A DNA stretch of 64,000 nucleotides from Microbacterium hydrocarbonoxydans (GCF_023715885.1 NZ_JAMBOY010000002.1:744001-808000), one strand, 5' to 3'; shown: positions 18,003 to 27,198, counted from the first letter of the stretch. Numbers and translations are program-made. Notes: generated by a model not told the origin, from the letters alone.

Positions 18003-18803
18003 TCAGGCGGTCTCAGATGCCGCGGAGTCCTCGAACTCCTCCACCTCGCGCTCCCACGCGTCCTTCGCGAGGCGGTACCAGAGGTAGAAGGCGAAGCCGG
18101 CGAAGATCGCCCACTCGGCGGCATAGAACACGTTCAGCCAGTTGACCGGGGACTGCTCGGCGGGTGCGGGAGACGCGATATCTGTGAGCCCGGCGGAGGC
18201 CGTGGACGACGCGAGATAGGGCCGGTACATCTCGAGCGCCTCGACGTCGTGCCACGTGCTCAGCAGCGCGGCAGGCGACATCCGGTCGATGCGATGAGGG
18301 TCGTCCTCGGGCGGCACGGACGGACCCTCGTCGGAGATGATCCGTCCTGTGACCTCGACGACCGAGCCGTCGACGCTGCGGTTCAGGGTCTCGACGGCAT
18401 CCTCCGCGGCAACCCGGTCAGCGGTCCAGCCGATCGCGACGGCGATCGACGTCTTCTCGGCGACGCGCAGCTGGCCGGTGACCCAGTACCCGGGGACGTC
18501 GTCGTTGTATCGGCTCGACACGATCACGAAGTCGTCCGCGACCCAGGTGCCGGACGTCTCCACGCGCTGTCCGACGAGCGGCTCGGCGAGATACTCTCCC
18601 GGCTCGACGACGTCGGTGAGCGGCCGGACGTTCTCCGTCGCTCCCGCCGGCGGCGGATCCGTCTCGATCGCCCGCTCCAGCTGCCACTGGCCGAGCCACG
18701 CGAACACCCCGGCGACGATCAGGCACAGCACGAGCATCCCGATCCAGCGCCCGCGGAGCATGACCTCGCGGAGGGTGGGCGGGAAGAGAGCCGAGGATGT
18801 CAC
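18003..18803 (-). CDS. SURF1 family cytochrome oxidase biogenesis protein
   Basis: The 266-residue product has the SURF1 architecture: an N-terminal helix (about 20-40, MLVLCLIVAGVFAWLGQWQL with the conserved WQxxR-like end), an extracytoplasmic domain with the family's PGYWVTGQLRV and AIGWTADR segments, and a C-terminal helix (about 222-243, NVFYAAEWAIFAGFAFYLWY). SURF1 proteins help assemble haem-copper cytochrome oxidase. The start is uncertain. I use GTG at 18803 because FPPTLREVMLRGRW is usually preceded by a few residues; ATG at 18761 is the alternative. It follows guaB3 by 16 bases, probably in one transcript. Confidence 0.85.
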   Translation of the reverse strand: MTSSALFPPTLREVMLRGRWIGMLVLCLIVAGVFAWLGQWQLERAIETDPPPAGATENVRPLTDVVEPGEYLAEPLVGQRVETSGTWVADDFVIVSSRYNDDVPGYWVTGQLRVAEKTSIAVAIGWTADRVAAEDAVETLNRSVDGSVVEVTGRIISDEGPSVPPEDDPHRIDRMSPAALLSTWHDVEALEMYRPYLASSTASAGLTDIASPAPAEQSPVNWLNVFYAAEWAIFAGFAFYLWYRLAKDAWEREVEEFEDSAASETA

Positions 18804-18819
18804 GGTGATGCGCGAGACC

Positions 18820-19935
18820 TCACGCCTCGTACGGGGCGAGCACGACCTCGACGCGCTGGAACTCTTTGAGATCGGAGTATCCGGTGGTCGCCATCGACTT
18901 GCGCAGCGCGCCGATGAGGTTCGCGGTGCCGTCGGCGACCGGAGCAGGACCGTACAGGATCTCCTCGAGGGTGCCGATGCCGCCGACCTCGACGCGGCGA
19001 CCGCGCGGCAGCTGCGGGTGGTGCGCCTCGGGTCCCCAGTGGAATCCCTGACCGGGAGCGTCGGTGGCTCGCGCGAGCGCGACGCCGAGCATGACGGCAT
19101 CCGCTCCCATCGCGAGCGCCTTCACGATGTCGCCGGAGGTGCCGACGCCGCCGTCGGCGATCACGTGCACGTAGCGGCCGCCCGACTCATCGAGGTAGTC
19201 GCGCCGCGCGGCGGCGACATCGGAGACGGCCGTCGCCATCGGAGCGTGGATGCCGAGGGTGGCGCGCGTCGTCGACGCCGCTCCCCCGCCGAAGCCCACC
19301 AGCACGCCGGCGGCGCCCGTGCGCATCAGGTGCAGCGCGGCCGTGTACGTCGCTGCGCCGCCGACGATCACCGGCACGTCGAGGTCGTAGATGAACTTCT
19401 TCAGGTTGAGCGGCTCGTCGACGCTCGACACGTGCTCGGCCGACACGGTGGTGCCGCGGATGACGAACAGGTCGACACCGGCCGCGGCGACCGTGTCGTA
19501 GAACTGCTGAGTACGCTGCGGTGTCAGCGAACCGGCGACCGTGACACCGGCCTCGCGGATCTCGGCCAGCCTGCGGGTGATGAGCTCGGGCTTGATCGGC
19601 TCCGCGTACAGCTGCTGCATGCGCACCGTCGCCGAGTCGCCGGCGAGTCCCGCGATCTCCGCGAGCAGAGGCTCGGGGTCTTCGTAGCGGGTCCACAGCC
19701 CCTCGAGGTCGAGGACGCCGAGTCCCCCGAGCTGCCCCAGCATGATGGCGGTGCGCGGACTCACGACGGAGTCCATCGGCGCACCGAGCACGGGGATGTC
19801 GAAGCCGAACGCGTCGATCGTCCAGGCGGTCGACACGTCCTCCGGGTTGCGTGTGCGCCGTGACGGCACCACCGCGATGTCGTCGAACGTGTATGCGCGG
19901 CGCGCGCGCTTGCCTCGGCCGAGCTCGATCTCCAT
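18820..19935 (-). CDS. guaB3: GuaB3 family IMP dehydrogenase-related protein
   Basis: This is a 371-residue IMPDH/GMP reductase-fold protein of the GuaB3 type: a bare TIM barrel without the CBS pair of GuaB. Seen are AYTFDDIAVVPSRRTRNPED at the N-terminus, LGAPMDSVVSPR, and the phosphate-binding GGVGTSGDIVKALAMGADAV. Where IMPDH has its catalytic cysteine (SICTTR), this protein reads AASTTR, with serine in place of cysteine. The reaction is therefore uncertain. Some GuaB3 proteins have been reported as GMP reductases, but that chemistry normally uses the same cysteine. I start at the ATG at 19935 instead of the GTG two codons earlier. Confidence 0.9.
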   Translation of the reverse strand: MEIELGRGKRARRAYTFDDIAVVPSRRTRNPEDVSTAWTIDAFGFDIPVLGAPMDSVVSPRTAIMLGQLGGLGVLDLEGLWTRYEDPEPLLAEIAGLAGDSATVRMQQLYAEPIKPELITRRLAEIREAGVTVAGSLTPQRTQQFYDTVAAAGVDLFVIRGTTVSAEHVSSVDEPLNLKKFIYDLDVPVIVGGAATYTAALHLMRTGAAGVLVGFGGGAASTTRATLGIHAPMATAVSDVAAARRDYLDESGGRYVHVIADGGVGTSGDIVKALAMGADAVMLGVALARATDAPGQGFHWGPEAHHPQLPRGRRVEVGGIGTLEEILYGPAPVADGTANLIGALRKSMATTGYSDLKEFQRVEVVLAPYEA

Positions 19936-19996
19936 GGTCACCCCACCAGACTACCGGGCGCGCACGACGGCCGACGGCGGCGGGGCGCCGGGGCGG

Positions 19997-21685
19997 TCAC
20001 CGCGCGCGGACGACGCGTCGCTCGTCCCAGACCGGCTCGTCGGCCTCGTACACCCGACCGTCCGACCCGAACACGAGGAACCGGTCGAACGACCGCGCGA
20101 ACCACCGGTCGTGGGTCACGGCCAGCACCGTACCCTCGAACCGGGTGAGGGCGTCCTCCAGCGCCTCGGCCGATTCCAGGTCGAGGTTGTCGGTGGGCTC
20201 GTCGAGCAGCAGCAGCGTCGCCCCCGAGAGCTCGAGCAGCAGCACCTGGAACCGCGCCTGCTGTCCGCCGGACAGCGACTCGAACGTCTGCTGCGCCTGC
20301 CGTACCAGGCCGTACCTGTCGAGCGCCGAGCTCGCGGCATCCCTCGGCATCCCCGCTCGGCGCTCGTCGCCCCGGTGCAGGATCTCGAGCAGGGTGCGCC
20401 CGACGAACTCCGGGTGCGCGTGCGTCTGCGCGAAGAGGCCGGGCACGACGCGGGCGCCCAGGACCGCCGCCCCGGCGTGCGTGACCTCCGACAGCTGCTC
20501 CCCCGTCGATGTGACGTGCCCGAGGCTCGGGTCGGGGTCAGTGCCACCTCGTGCCAGCAGCCGCAGGAAGTGCGACTTGCCCGACCCGTTCGACCCGAGA
20601 ACGGCGACGCGGTCGCCGTACCAGACCTCGACGTCGAAGGGCCGCATGAGCCCGGTCAGCTCCAGACGGTCGGCCACGACCGCGCGCTTGCCGGTGCGCG
20701 AGCCGCGCAGCCGCATGTCGAAGTCCTGCACGGGCGGACGCTCCTGCGGCGGACCGGCGTCTTCGAAGCGGCGGAGACGCGTCTGCGCGGCCTGATACCG
20801 CGATGCGAAGCCGTCGTTCGCCGAGGCCTTCACCTTCAGCGTCGCGACGAGCGCGAGCAGCTTCTCGTGCTGCTCGTCCCACCGGCGACGCAGTTCGTCG
20901 AGGCGGTCCATCCGGTCGATGCGCGCCTGCTGGTAGGTGGCGAAGCCGCCGCCGTGCACCCACGCGGTCGCGCCGGCCCCGCCCGGTTCGAGCGTGACGA
21001 GGCGGTCGACGGCGCGGGCGAGCACCTCGCGGTCGTGCGATACGAGCAGCACGGTCTTCGGCGTCTGCCGCAGCTGTTCCTCGAGCCAGCGCTTGGTCGG
21101 CACGTCGAGGTAGTTGTCCGGTTCGTCGAGCAGCAGCACCTCGTCCGGCCCGCGGAGCAGCGCTTCGAGCGCGAGCCGCTTCTGCTCGCCGCCCGAGAGC
21201 GTGGTCAGCTCGCGGTAACGCGCCCGGTCATATGGCACCCCCAGCGCGGCGACCGTGCACTGGTCCCAGACCGTCTCGTGCTCGTACCCGCCGGCGTCGG
21301 CGTACTCGGCGATCGCCGCGGCATAGGCCATCTGCGTGTCGTGCTCGTCGCGCTCGATCAGCGCGTTCTCGGCGGCATCGAGCGACTGCGCGGCCTGCCG
21401 GATGCGGGAGGGCGCGACGCGCACGAGCAGGTCCTGCACGGTCTCGCCGACCTCGCCGTGACCCACGAACTGGTCCATGACGCCGAGGCCGCCGTCGATC
21501 GTCACGACTCCGGCATCCGCCGCCTGGTCGCCGCGGATGATCCGCAGCAGCGTGGTCTTGCCGGCACCGTTGGGCCCGATCAGCGCGCTCGTCGACCCGG
21601 AGCCGACGCGGAACGTCACCTCGTCGAGCAGCGGTCTCCCGTCGGGCAGGGTCAGCGAGACCCCTGCGATGTCGATGTATCCCAC
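19997..21685 (-). CDS. ABC-F family ATPase
   Basis: The 562-residue product has two ABC ATPase domains and no membrane segments, the mark of ABC-F ribosome-associated ATPases. Walker A motifs are GPNGAGKTT (about residue 38) and GSNGSGKSH (about 365); signatures are LSGGEQKRLAL and LSGGQQARFQV; Walker B segments are EVLLLDEPDNYLD and TLLLLDEPTDNLD. A charged linker (about 245-290, DRMDRLDELRRRWDEQHEK) lies between the domains. Such proteins act on stalled ribosomes or give antibiotic resistance by ribosome protection; which applies here cannot be told. It begins at GTG. Confidence 0.93.
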   Translation of the reverse strand: MGYIDIAGVSLTLPDGRPLLDEVTFRVGSGSTSALIGPNGAGKTTLLRIIRGDQAADAGVVTIDGGLGVMDQFVGHGEVGETVQDLLVRVAPSRIRQAAQSLDAAENALIERDEHDTQMAYAAAIAEYADAGGYEHETVWDQCTVAALGVPYDRARYRELTTLSGGEQKRLALEALLRGPDEVLLLDEPDNYLDVPTKRWLEEQLRQTPKTVLLVSHDREVLARAVDRLVTLEPGGAGATAWVHGGGFATYQQARIDRMDRLDELRRRWDEQHEKLLALVATLKVKASANDGFASRYQAAQTRLRRFEDAGPPQERPPVQDFDMRLRGSRTGKRAVVADRLELTGLMRPFDVEVWYGDRVAVLGSNGSGKSHFLRLLARGGTDPDPSLGHVTSTGEQLSEVTHAGAAVLGARVVPGLFAQTHAHPEFVGRTLLEILHRGDERRAGMPRDAASSALDRYGLVRQAQQTFESLSGGQQARFQVLLLELSGATLLLLDEPTDNLDLESAEALEDALTRFEGTVLAVTHDRWFARSFDRFLVFGSDGRVYEADEPVWDERRVVRAR

Positions 21686-21752
21686 GGTGCGGGCCGTCCT
21701 TCCGCCCGCCTGGCGAGCCGACCAGAATATCAGGCGGGCGACGCCCCGACGA

Positions 21753-23534
21753 TCACACCGTGCTCGCGACCACCTGCACGGCCTCGGTGCGCGGGGATGT
21801 CGGCAGGTACATCCGGAACTCGGTACCGACGCCCTCCTTGCTCGTGACGTCCATCGACCCGCCGTGCGCGAGCACGATCGCCCGCGTGATGGTGAGCCCC
21901 AGGCCCACGCCGGGAACCGCGTTGCGCGTCGCTGTCGACGCGCGGAAGAAGCGTGTGAACAGCATCCCCTGCTCGTCCTCCGGGATCCCGAGCCCCGTGT
22001 CGCGGACGGCGAGCTCGATACCGCCGTCGCGCTCGCGGACGGAGGCCGTGACCCGACCCCCCGACGGCGTGAACTTGATCGCGTTCGAGAGCAGGTTGTC
22101 GAGCGCCTGTCCGATGCGACCGGGGTCTGCGATCACGCGCACCGGCGTCGACGGGGTCTCGGCCATGAGCTCGACCCCTTCGCGCTGCGCGTGCGGACCC
22201 GATGAGGTCACCGCATTCCGCACGATCTCCGCGACATCGATCTCCGAGCGGTCGAGCGGGAAGCGCCCCGACTCGACCTGGGCGGTGAAGAGCAGGTCGC
22301 CGACGAGGGTCAGCAGCCGTTGTGCATTGCGCTCGATGATGCCGACGAACTCCTCCTGCTCCTCGGACAGCGGCTGGCCGGGGTCGTTGCGCAGCAGGTC
22401 GAGGAATCCGATGATCGCGCTCAGCGGGGTCCGCAGCTCGTGCGAGATCATCCCCACGAATTCGTCCTTCATGCGCGCGACCTCGACGGCACGCGTCTCG
22501 TCGGTGAGCACCAGCAGATATCCCTGAGTCTCGCCGGCCGCATCCCGACGCGGGCTGACAGTGACGCGGGCGGGCACGACCGCGCCTCCGGCCGTCGTGA
22601 CGTCGACATCGCCCTCGACGTTGCGCTCGGCCTCAGCTCTCGCGAAGAGCGCCTTGATCCCCGAGGGGAGGTCGGCCTCCGCCGCCGCGCACGGGGCGTC
22701 GCCGACGAGCTGCGACAGCGCCGACACCGTGAAGAAGCGGTCGATGCGCACATCGTCCTGGGCCTCCTGGACCGACAGCCCCAGCAGTCGCACGGCCCCG
22801 GGGTTCCACTCGGTGACGCGGCCGGTCAGATCGACCGCCACCACGGCCTGCACCGTGATCGACGCCCACAGGCTCTGGAACGAATCGAGCAGCTGCCGGT
22901 ACTCGCGCTCCTTCTCCTGCAGCCGTTCGAGCACGAGCACGTTCTCACCGAGGGCGGAGGTGCGTTCCGCGACGAGCAGCTCGGCCTGCTGCACTCGGAG
23001 GCGCTGCTGACGGGAGAGCTCATTGACGACGGCGGCGAGGGCGGAGAACACGAGCGGCCCGACGACGCCGCGGAGCCACTCGACCGAGCTGCCCGGCGGC
23101 TCGGTGATGTACGGCATGAGCAGCGCGAACGAGGTCAGGGCGCCGACCGCGAAGACGTAGCGGATGCCGGGGGCTGCGGCGATCCACACCACCGGCAGCA
23201 GCACCAGCGACGTGAACACCGATGTCGGTCCGCCCGTGCCCGCGCGGAAGAGGCCCAATCCGACGATGCCGATCATCGGGATGACGAGCACGATCCACCC
23301 GTCGTACACCCGGCGGGCGCTGAGGATGCCGGCGTGCACGGTCGCGAACAGCACGAGCAGCAGCCCGGCGAGGGCAGCGTTGAAGTCGGAGAACGGAAGC
23401 TCGGGGTAGAGCCACGTGAACAGGGCGGCGAGCGCGGCCGCGATCGCCGTGGGCGCCTGCTTGATCAGGGGGCTCGGGTTGTCGAAGATGCCGTACCAGC
23501 TGTTCTCCGCGCGGCGGAGAGGCGTCGCGTTCAC
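21753..23534 (-). CDS. Membrane sensor histidine kinase with PAS domain
   Basis: This 593-residue sensor kinase has five to six membrane helices in residues 28-170, a coiled-coil signalling helix (about 170-215, rich in Q, R, E), a PAS domain (about 215-340, VAVDLTGRVTEWNPGAVRLLG), HisKA with the phosphoacceptor in GMISHELRTPLSAIIGFLD (about residue 363), and HATPase_c (DNLLSNAIKFTPSG, VRDTGLGIPEDEQGMLFTRF, VGLGLTI). It starts at a GTG overlapping the stop of the receiver gene by four bases and is the last of seven coupled genes. With no periplasmic loop of any size, it may sense the membrane itself or a cytoplasmic PAS ligand. Confidence 0.93.
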   Translation of the reverse strand: MNATPLRRAENSWYGIFDNPSPLIKQAPTAIAAALAALFTWLYPELPFSDFNAALAGLLLVLFATVHAGILSARRVYDGWIVLVIPMIGIVGLGLFRAGTGGPTSVFTSLVLLPVVWIAAAPGIRYVFAVGALTSFALLMPYITEPPGSSVEWLRGVVGPLVFSALAAVVNELSRQQRLRVQQAELLVAERTSALGENVLVLERLQEKEREYRQLLDSFQSLWASITVQAVVAVDLTGRVTEWNPGAVRLLGLSVQEAQDDVRIDRFFTVSALSQLVGDAPCAAAEADLPSGIKALFARAEAERNVEGDVDVTTAGGAVVPARVTVSPRRDAAGETQGYLLVLTDETRAVEVARMKDEFVGMISHELRTPLSAIIGFLDLLRNDPGQPLSEEQEEFVGIIERNAQRLLTLVGDLLFTAQVESGRFPLDRSEIDVAEIVRNAVTSSGPHAQREGVELMAETPSTPVRVIADPGRIGQALDNLLSNAIKFTPSGGRVTASVRERDGGIELAVRDTGLGIPEDEQGMLFTRFFRASTATRNAVPGVGLGLTITRAIVLAHGGSMDVTSKEGVGTEFRMYLPTSPRTEAVQVVASTV

Positions 23535-23878
23535 CGCGCGATCCCACGGAGGATGCCGCGCAGGTCGGCTCCGACGATCGGCTTCGGCAGCGCCGCGTCC
23601 GCCTCCGGATAGTCCGTCGCGTCGAGCACCGAGCTGACGATGAGGAAGCACTCGGGGAATCGCGTCCGCACGAATCCGGCGCATTCCGCGCCCGTGATGC
23701 CGGGGAGCAGGAGATCGACGACGGCCACGACGGGAGAGATGGTGTCGAACGCGGCGATCGCGCTCTCGGCATCCGCGGCGGCGAAGACGTCGAATCCCTC
23801 CCGGTCGAGGTGGCGGCGCAGCAGTGCCGTCTGGTCGGCACTGTCCTCGACCACGAGTGCGAGCGGCCGGCCGCTCAT
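23531..23878 (-). CDS. Stand-alone response regulator receiver domain
   Basis: The product is 115 residues and consists of a CheY/Spo0F-like receiver only. The acidic pocket is in ALVVEDSADQ, the phosphoacceptor aspartate in VAVVDLLLPGITG, the switch serine in FLIVSSVLD and the conserved lysine in AALPKPI. It has no output domain, so it should work through protein interaction or phosphorelay. Its ATG shares one base with the stop of the 46-residue membrane peptide gene (TGATG), and its own stop overlaps the kinase gene. The partner is presumably the downstream kinase, and possibly the receiver-PIG-L protein at the head of the operon. Confidence 0.92.
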   Translation of the reverse strand: MSGRPLALVVEDSADQTALLRRHLDREGFDVFAAADAESAIAAFDTISPVVAVVDLLLPGITGAECAGFVRTRFPECFLIVSSVLDATDYPEADAALPKPIVGADLRGILRGIAR

Positions 23879-24018
23879 CACAGGAGGAGCTCTCGCACGA
23901 TGACGACGACCACGACGACCGCCAGAGAGAGAAGCGCCTGCCAGACGAGACGTCGCTCGCTCCGGGCATCCGTCGCGATCTCCTGCTCCTCCTCCGTGCG
24001 CGGGAGTGCCTCGCTCAT
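23878..24018 (-). CDS. 46-residue single-span membrane peptide
   Basis: This short gene encodes an acidic, charged N-terminal half (SEALPRTEEEQEIATDARSE) followed by one hydrophobic helix (about residues 28-42, ALLSLAVVVVVVIV) and ends RELLL. Its ATG overlaps the glycosyltransferase stop by four bases (ATGA), and its TGA shares a base with the receiver ATG, so it is fully translation-coupled. I recognise no family. The position after a processive glycosyltransferase recalls small membrane partners such as PgaD or IcaD, but there is no sequence match to support that and it has one helix, not two. Confidence 0.7.
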   Translation of the reverse strand: MSEALPRTEEEQEIATDARSERRLVWQALLSLAVVVVVVIVRELLL

Positions 24019-25502
24019 GACTCGACCCGTCCGATCTTCTCGGTCTTGATCCAGGCGGCGTCGGCACGACGCCACTCCTTGAAGTAGGAGTCCACGGTGA
24101 TGGCGCACAGCAGCGAGCCGTATCCGCAGACGTAGAGCAGGAGCCCGGCGAAGAAGCGCCCGGCGGGGAGCTTCTCGACGACGCGGGCGAGCCAGATGCC
24201 GAGCATCGAGATCGGCCCCCAGAGATAGAAGCCGATCGCCCAGAGGATGCGCGTCTCGTCGTTCAGTGGAAGGCCGAGCGCGGCGAGCCCGTCTTCGAAG
24301 AGGTGCGGGAACAGCGCGATCGCCATCAGCAGGAGTGCTCCGAGTCCCGGGAACATGAGCGCCTCGCGCCAGGACTGTCGGCCGATCCGCGGATCGAGCT
24401 GCACCGCGAACAGCATCGAGAACAGGTAGATGCACGCCGCGGAGATCCACATGAACCGGAACACGAACTCGGCGACGTCGCTGTGCAGGAGCAGCAGCGC
24501 CAGCATGCCCGCCGCGGCGAGCAGCATGAAGGCGGGCAGCAGCAGGATCGTGAACCAGGCGAGGCCGAACGCGAAGCTGCCGAGATCGTGCTGGTCGCTC
24601 GGGCGGAACCACAGCCGCTTGTAGATGGACGTGAGCTGCACGTTCCCTCGCGCCCAGCGCAGACGCTGCTTCCAGAGCGAGTCGATCGTGCGCGGCTCCT
24701 CCGCGAGCACGACGGCGTGGGGCTCGAAGACCATGCGACGGCCCTTGAGCTGTCCCTCGAACGTCGTCATCGTGTCCTCGGCGAGAGTACCGGTGGGGAT
24801 GCGCCCGCCGATCGCCTCGAGGTTCGCGCGCGAGTGCAGCTGCGCCCCACCCGCAAGGCACGCGATCGCGCCCCCGACGTTCTGCGTCCGACGCGCCGAC
24901 AGCTGGCCGATGACGTACTCGATCGCGATGAATCGGGTCAGGTAGTTGCGGTCGCGGCTGCCCTCGGCGATGTAGGCGGTGACCGCGCCGACCTTGTCAT
25001 CGGCGAGGTGGCGGCTGAGCTTGCGCAGGGAGTCTCGCGCGAAGATCACGTCGGCGTCCATGATGAGCACGGCCTCCGTCCACTCGTCCGCGAGCACGAT
25101 GTCGAGTCCGTGGTTGAGCGTGTGGGCCTTGCCCTGCCCGCCCTGCTCGCGCCGCAGATGCACCACGCGACCGGGGTGAGCCTGGATCTTCGCCGCCACG
25201 ACCGCGGAGGTGTCGTCGGTCGAGGCGTCGTCGATCACGAAGACCCGCAGCCGGTCGGCCGGATACTCCAGCTGCAGCAGCCGCTCGATCGCCGGACCGA
25301 GCACGAGCGCTTCGTTCCACGCCGGGATCAGCACGGCGATGCGCGGGTGGTGGGGTGCGGCCTTGGCGTAGTGGTTGCGGAACGCGTGCACGGGCAGCAG
25401 GAGGAACTGCAGTCCGGTGTTGATGACGGGCAGCGTCCCGACCAGCACGCACAGGATGAGCACGACGACCAGCACCGTCTCCGCGGCGTTGAGGGCGGGC
25501 AT
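24015..25502 (-). CDS. Processive family 2 glycosyltransferase, membrane-bound
   Basis: The 495-residue protein has the layout of IcaA/PgaC, hyaluronan and cellulose-type synthases. It has an N-terminal helix (about 8-30), a cytosolic GT-A domain with VLIPAWNEALVLG, VIDDASTDDT and the metal-binding MDADVIF, the acceptor-side LAEDTMTTFEG, the processivity motif QRLRWARGN (about 300), then four or five C-terminal helices. It should polymerise and extrude a beta-linked polysaccharide, or transfer sugars to a lipid. Its ATG shares one base with the PHP gene stop (TGATG). The sugar donor is unknown; a deacetylase earlier in the operon hints at an N-acetylated sugar. Confidence 0.9.
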   Translation of the reverse strand: MPALNAAETVLVVVLILCVLVGTLPVINTGLQFLLLPVHAFRNHYAKAAPHHPRIAVLIPAWNEALVLGPAIERLLQLEYPADRLRVFVIDDASTDDTSAVVAAKIQAHPGRVVHLRREQGGQGKAHTLNHGLDIVLADEWTEAVLIMDADVIFARDSLRKLSRHLADDKVGAVTAYIAEGSRDRNYLTRFIAIEYVIGQLSARRTQNVGGAIACLAGGAQLHSRANLEAIGGRIPTGTLAEDTMTTFEGQLKGRRMVFEPHAVVLAEEPRTIDSLWKQRLRWARGNVQLTSIYKRLWFRPSDQHDLGSFAFGLAWFTILLLPAFMLLAAAGMLALLLLHSDVAEFVFRFMWISAACIYLFSMLFAVQLDPRIGRQSWREALMFPGLGALLLMAIALFPHLFEDGLAALGLPLNDETRILWAIGFYLWGPISMLGIWLARVVEKLPAGRFFAGLLLYVCGYGSLLCAITVDSYFKEWRRADAAWIKTEKIGRVES

Positions 25503-26212
25503 CAGAGGCTCCGCCCCTCGAGGAGGGCGGCGACACGGTCGTAGCGACCGACATCCGCGGCTTCGTGGCTGTCGGTCGAGGCGACGACGACGGCCCCGGC
25601 GTCCCGCAGCGCGTCGAGCAGTGCGCTGCCCGGACAGCCCCACTTCTCGTTGACCTCGACCAGGGTGTCGGTCGCAGCTGCGGTGCGCGCCCAGCTCACG
25701 ATCCGCTCGGACCCGAGGTCGTCCTCCGTCAGACCGATCTTGGGCAGGATCGAGAAGCAGTGCGCGAGCTGGTTGCCCGGGTAGCGCGTCATCGAGGCGT
25801 TCAGGGCGCTCACGAGCTGATCGAGGACGTCTCCTGCCGCCCAGCCGGCTGCGATGCGCTCGCGCACCGCGGTCGGCCCGAGCGGACCGTCGTCGCCGGG
25901 GAACTGGTGGTCGGCGATGAGGATGCGGTCGATCCCGTCCGGGAGGACGGGGATGTCGAGCTCGCCCGAGGCGTCGAGGATCTTCGCCTCCACGCCGCTG
26001 AGCACCGTGAGGCCGTCCGGCACGCTCAGCGCCCGGACAGCCGTGAGGTACTCGGGAACCCAGGCGGTGTCGCGGCGCACGTGGTCGACGAGCCGGAGCG
26101 TCGTCAGCCCCCGCTCGGCGGCCGCCGCGACGTTTTCCTCGAGGGTCGACACGGCATCGTCCGAGAACGTGGAGTGCACATGGTGGTCGCCGCGAAGCAG
26201 GTCGTGGCTCAC
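25502..26212 (-). CDS. PHP domain phosphoesterase
   Basis: This is a 236-residue stand-alone PHP domain protein, expected to be a metal-dependent phosphoesterase. Metal ligands are visible in DHHVHSTFSDDA, LRLVDHVRRD, SGVEAKIL, LIADHQFPG, LAHCFS and STDSHEA. The fold is complete and resembles histidinol-phosphatase-type PHP enzymes. It starts at a GTG overlapping the ATP-grasp stop by four bases. In this operon it is more likely to dephosphorylate an intermediate of the ATP-grasp or deacetylase step, or a phosphosugar, than to act in histidine synthesis. The substrate is not predictable. Confidence 0.88.
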   Translation of the reverse strand: MSHDLLRGDHHVHSTFSDDAVSTLEENVAAAAERGLTTLRLVDHVRRDTAWVPEYLTAVRALSVPDGLTVLSGVEAKILDASGELDIPVLPDGIDRILIADHQFPGDDGPLGPTAVRERIAAGWAAGDVLDQLVSALNASMTRYPGNQLAHCFSILPKIGLTEDDLGSERIVSWARTAAATDTLVEVNEKWGCPGSALLDALRDAGAVVVASTDSHEAADVGRYDRVAALLEGRSL

Positions 26213-27198
26213 AGCTCGTCCTGGTGGCTGGCGTGATCGGAGACGAGCACCTCGTCGACCTCGACGATGATGTCCTCGAGGAAGCGCACGGATGCGAGTT
26301 CGCGGAACGGGACGGATGCCGGGATGTCGGCGCCGAGGAACAGATCGGCCACGAGCGAGGGGATGTCGACGCCGGCCGCGATCGTCAGAGGCAGCGCTCC
26401 GGGGAACCGGGGATTCACCTCGAGCAGCATCGCGCGCCCCGCGCGGTCGCGCCGCAGCTGCACGTTCGCGACGCCGACGAGTCCGATCGCTTCCGCGACG
26501 GCGGTCGCCGTCTGCTCGAGCTCGACGTCGTGCACCGTGCGGCCGGCGATGGCGACCCCCGAGTCCACGCGTGCGCGCGTGCGCGGCACTGCGGCCACGA
26601 CGCGACCCGACGCATCGGCGATCACGTCGACCGAGTACTCCTCTCCGGGGAGGAACTCCTGCACGATCAATCCCTCGTCGACCGGCAGGGCTTCGAGCGC
26701 AGCACGGTCGGGAACGAGACGGATGCCTCGGCTCCCCGCCCCCTGACGTGGTTTGGCGAACACAGGGAACTCCCACTCGGCGGCCACCGCCTCGGGTCCG
26801 GCGAGCAGCGTGCGAGGGCTGCGCCCGGTCGATGCGCACCGCTCCGCGAGCAGGTACTTGTCGAGCGCGGCGTGCAGCGTGTCCTCAGAGGGGGCGGCGA
26901 GCACGGCCGGGGTGAGCTCGTCTCGGCGTCCCGCGAGAGCTGTGAGCTCGACGTCGACCGTGGAGATCACGAGATCGAGTCGGTCGTCGCGCACCATTCG
27001 AGCGATCGCGGGGACGAAGTCGTCGTCTCGCCCGGGCGGGACGAGCCGTCGCTGCGCGGGCGGGACGAGGTAGATGCCGCTGGCCCAGCCGTCCATGTCC
27101 GCGGCGAACACCGTGAGGTCGTCGCGGCGGAGCAACGAGCGGATCACGGCGACGCCGGCGGCGCCACCGGCGCCGGTGACGAGGATGCGGGCGGCCAT
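26209..27198 (-). CDS. ATP-grasp ligase (CarB/PylC-like)
   Basis: The 329-residue product has an N-terminal preATP-grasp Rossmann-like domain (MAARILVTGAGGAAGVAVIR) and an ATP-grasp domain. The nucleotide-binding segments are FPVFAKPRQGAGSRGI (about residue 145) and LIVQEFLPGEEYSVDVIAD; the metal site is MLLEVNPRFPGALPLTI. Enzymes of this family couple a carboxylate, through an acyl phosphate, to an amine. The ATG shares a base with the preceding receiver-PIG-L stop. Next to a deacetylase that would expose an amine, it could attach an amino acid or other acid to that amine. This is inference. Confidence 0.9.
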   Translation of the reverse strand: MAARILVTGAGGAAGVAVIRSLLRRDDLTVFAADMDGWASGIYLVPPAQRRLVPPGRDDDFVPAIARMVRDDRLDLVISTVDVELTALAGRRDELTPAVLAAPSEDTLHAALDKYLLAERCASTGRSPRTLLAGPEAVAAEWEFPVFAKPRQGAGSRGIRLVPDRAALEALPVDEGLIVQEFLPGEEYSVDVIADASGRVVAAVPRTRARVDSGVAIAGRTVHDVELEQTATAVAEAIGLVGVANVQLRRDRAGRAMLLEVNPRFPGALPLTIAAGVDIPSLVADLFLGADIPASVPFRELASVRFLEDIIVEVDEVLVSDHASHQDEL

